NCBI GenBank assembly: GCA_937879825.1
Contig: CALFMQ010000437.1
Location: forward strand, 1 to 7,070
DNA length: 7,070 nucleotides
Direction: 5' to 3'
Source: an uncultured Phycisphaerales bacterium
GTDB taxonomy: Bacteria; Planctomycetota; Phycisphaerae; Phycisphaerales; UBA1924
Each line of letters opens with the position of its first letter. The stretch's first letter is position 1. The notes beneath the pieces were generated by a model, which saw only the letters and a list, made by a program, of their open reading frames with translations, did no database searches and was not told the origin of the DNA. Position numbers and translations under genes: made by a program. Shown one piece after another: positions 6,543 through 7,070 of this stretch.

Positions 6543-7070
6543 ATGTCGGATCACACCATGCCCGACACCAGCGCCGCACATCCTTCGCACCACCACCGAG
6601 CCCGGCTCATCCGCCGCGCGCTCATCTGCATCGCGCTGGGCGTCCTCGTCTCAGTCGCCACCGCCCTCCCCATCCTCTGGACCCCAACAATCGACGCGAA
6701 CACCGCGCACTGGGGCAACACAAACCCTCCCGAGAACCGCGTCCACGCGCACCGCGGCACCATCCGCGTCGCGATAATCCGCAACATCGCCGCCGATCCC
6801 GCCGACCGCGTCCCCGATATCCGGAAATGGTGGATGCGCGCCGCCACGGTCCCCGACGACAAACTCGCCTACACATGGGAGATCGCCCACGGCTGGCCGC
6901 TCCCGCTCCTCTCATCCGGCGCGCTCGGCACCAACAACCCCGACGCCACAACCACCGACACCGCATGGGGCCGCGACCCCGCCTCCACCCAACGCCTCAC
7001 CGTCCACATGCCCGTGCGCACCGCCGAAACAACACTCATGCTCGGCCTCCCCCGGCAATACCCCACCCGC
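6543..7070 (+). CDS. Hypothetical membrane-anchored protein, 3' end cut by the window
   Basis: An open frame of 176 codons runs from the ATG at 6543 to the last base without a stop. Its codons end mostly in C, as in the other plus-strand genes, which supports it as a real gene. The N-terminus is polar and His-rich (residues 4-18), then RARLIRR, then a hydrophobic segment at about 26-46 (ALICIALGVLVSVATALPILW). That makes a signal anchor with the rest probably outside the cytoplasm. The segment after it is soluble, with a WW pair at 96-97 and HGWPLPLL at 116-123. The layout (short basic N-terminus, one helix, then a domain with a GWP motif) reminds me of multi-helix planctomycete hypothetical proteins, but the diagnostic C-terminal part lies outside the window. 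There is no clear Shine-Dalgarno; the in-frame ATG at 6558 is an alternative start. No function is assigned. Confidence 0.78.
   Translation, partial: MSDHTMPDTSAAHPSHHHRARLIRRALICIALGVLVSVATALPILWTPTIDANTAHWGNTNPPENRVHAHRGTIRVAIIRNIAADPADRVPDIRKWWMRAATVPDDKLAYTWEIAHGWPLPLLSSGALGTNNPDATTTDTAWGRDPASTQRLTVHMPVRTAETTLMLGLPRQYPTR

Noticed and set aside
6336..6596. Minus-strand 86-codon open frame containing LTLPSPRGRG
   Set aside because: It lies across the palindromic repeats. This peptide is a typical false product of such repeats.
1..7070. tRNA, rRNA, riboswitch, CRISPR, transposase or phage genes
   Set aside because: No cloverleaf, rRNA core, spaced direct repeats or mobile-element protein motifs were seen by eye. 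A covariance-model search was not possible.

Overview
The window is high-GC bacterial DNA, very probably from a planctomycete of the Phycisphaerae type. That placement is inference. It rests on the large secreted proteins of planctomycete style (an FG-GAP/VCBS propeller protein and a DUF3352-like secreted protein), a PDZ-less trypsin-like protease with a small N-terminal beta domain, and the codon usage. No rRNA, tRNA, CRISPR array, transposase or phage gene is visible.

Layout. (1) 2-775, plus strand: the 3' part of an endonuclease/exonuclease/phosphatase (EEP) family gene that enters from the left edge. (2) 776-826: a short convergent gap with a hairpin that looks like an intrinsic terminator for the minus-strand gene. 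(3) 827-3759, minus strand: a probable two-gene operon read right to left. A secreted HtrA/DegP-like serine protease comes first, followed after a 77-base gap by a 616-residue secreted protein made of two DUF3352-like halves. (4) 3760-3993: a divergent intergenic region with a candidate promoter for the protease operon. (5) 3994-6339, plus strand: a 781-residue secreted protein of FG-GAP/VCBS repeats, which I count as 14 blades and read as two seven-bladed propellers. (6) 6340-6542: an intergenic region with two palindromic repeat elements in inverted orientation. (7) 6543-7070, plus strand: the start of a single-pass or N-terminally anchored membrane protein that leaves the right edge.

Four of the five gene products are predicted to be secreted or membrane-anchored, and the EEP gene may be too. 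The protease and its DUF3352-like partner are the only pair likely to be co-transcribed. The propeller gene is divergent from them and might share regulation through the 234-base gap, but nothing in the sequence proves a joint function.

The most striking compositional signal is a C-over-G excess on the plus strand that runs through all genes. Plus-strand genes strongly prefer C-ending codons and minus-strand genes prefer G-ending codons. I did not find a convincing undescribed multi-gene system. The best leads are the double propeller, the duplicated Met-rich DUF3352-like protein next to its protease, and the paired palindromic repeats.
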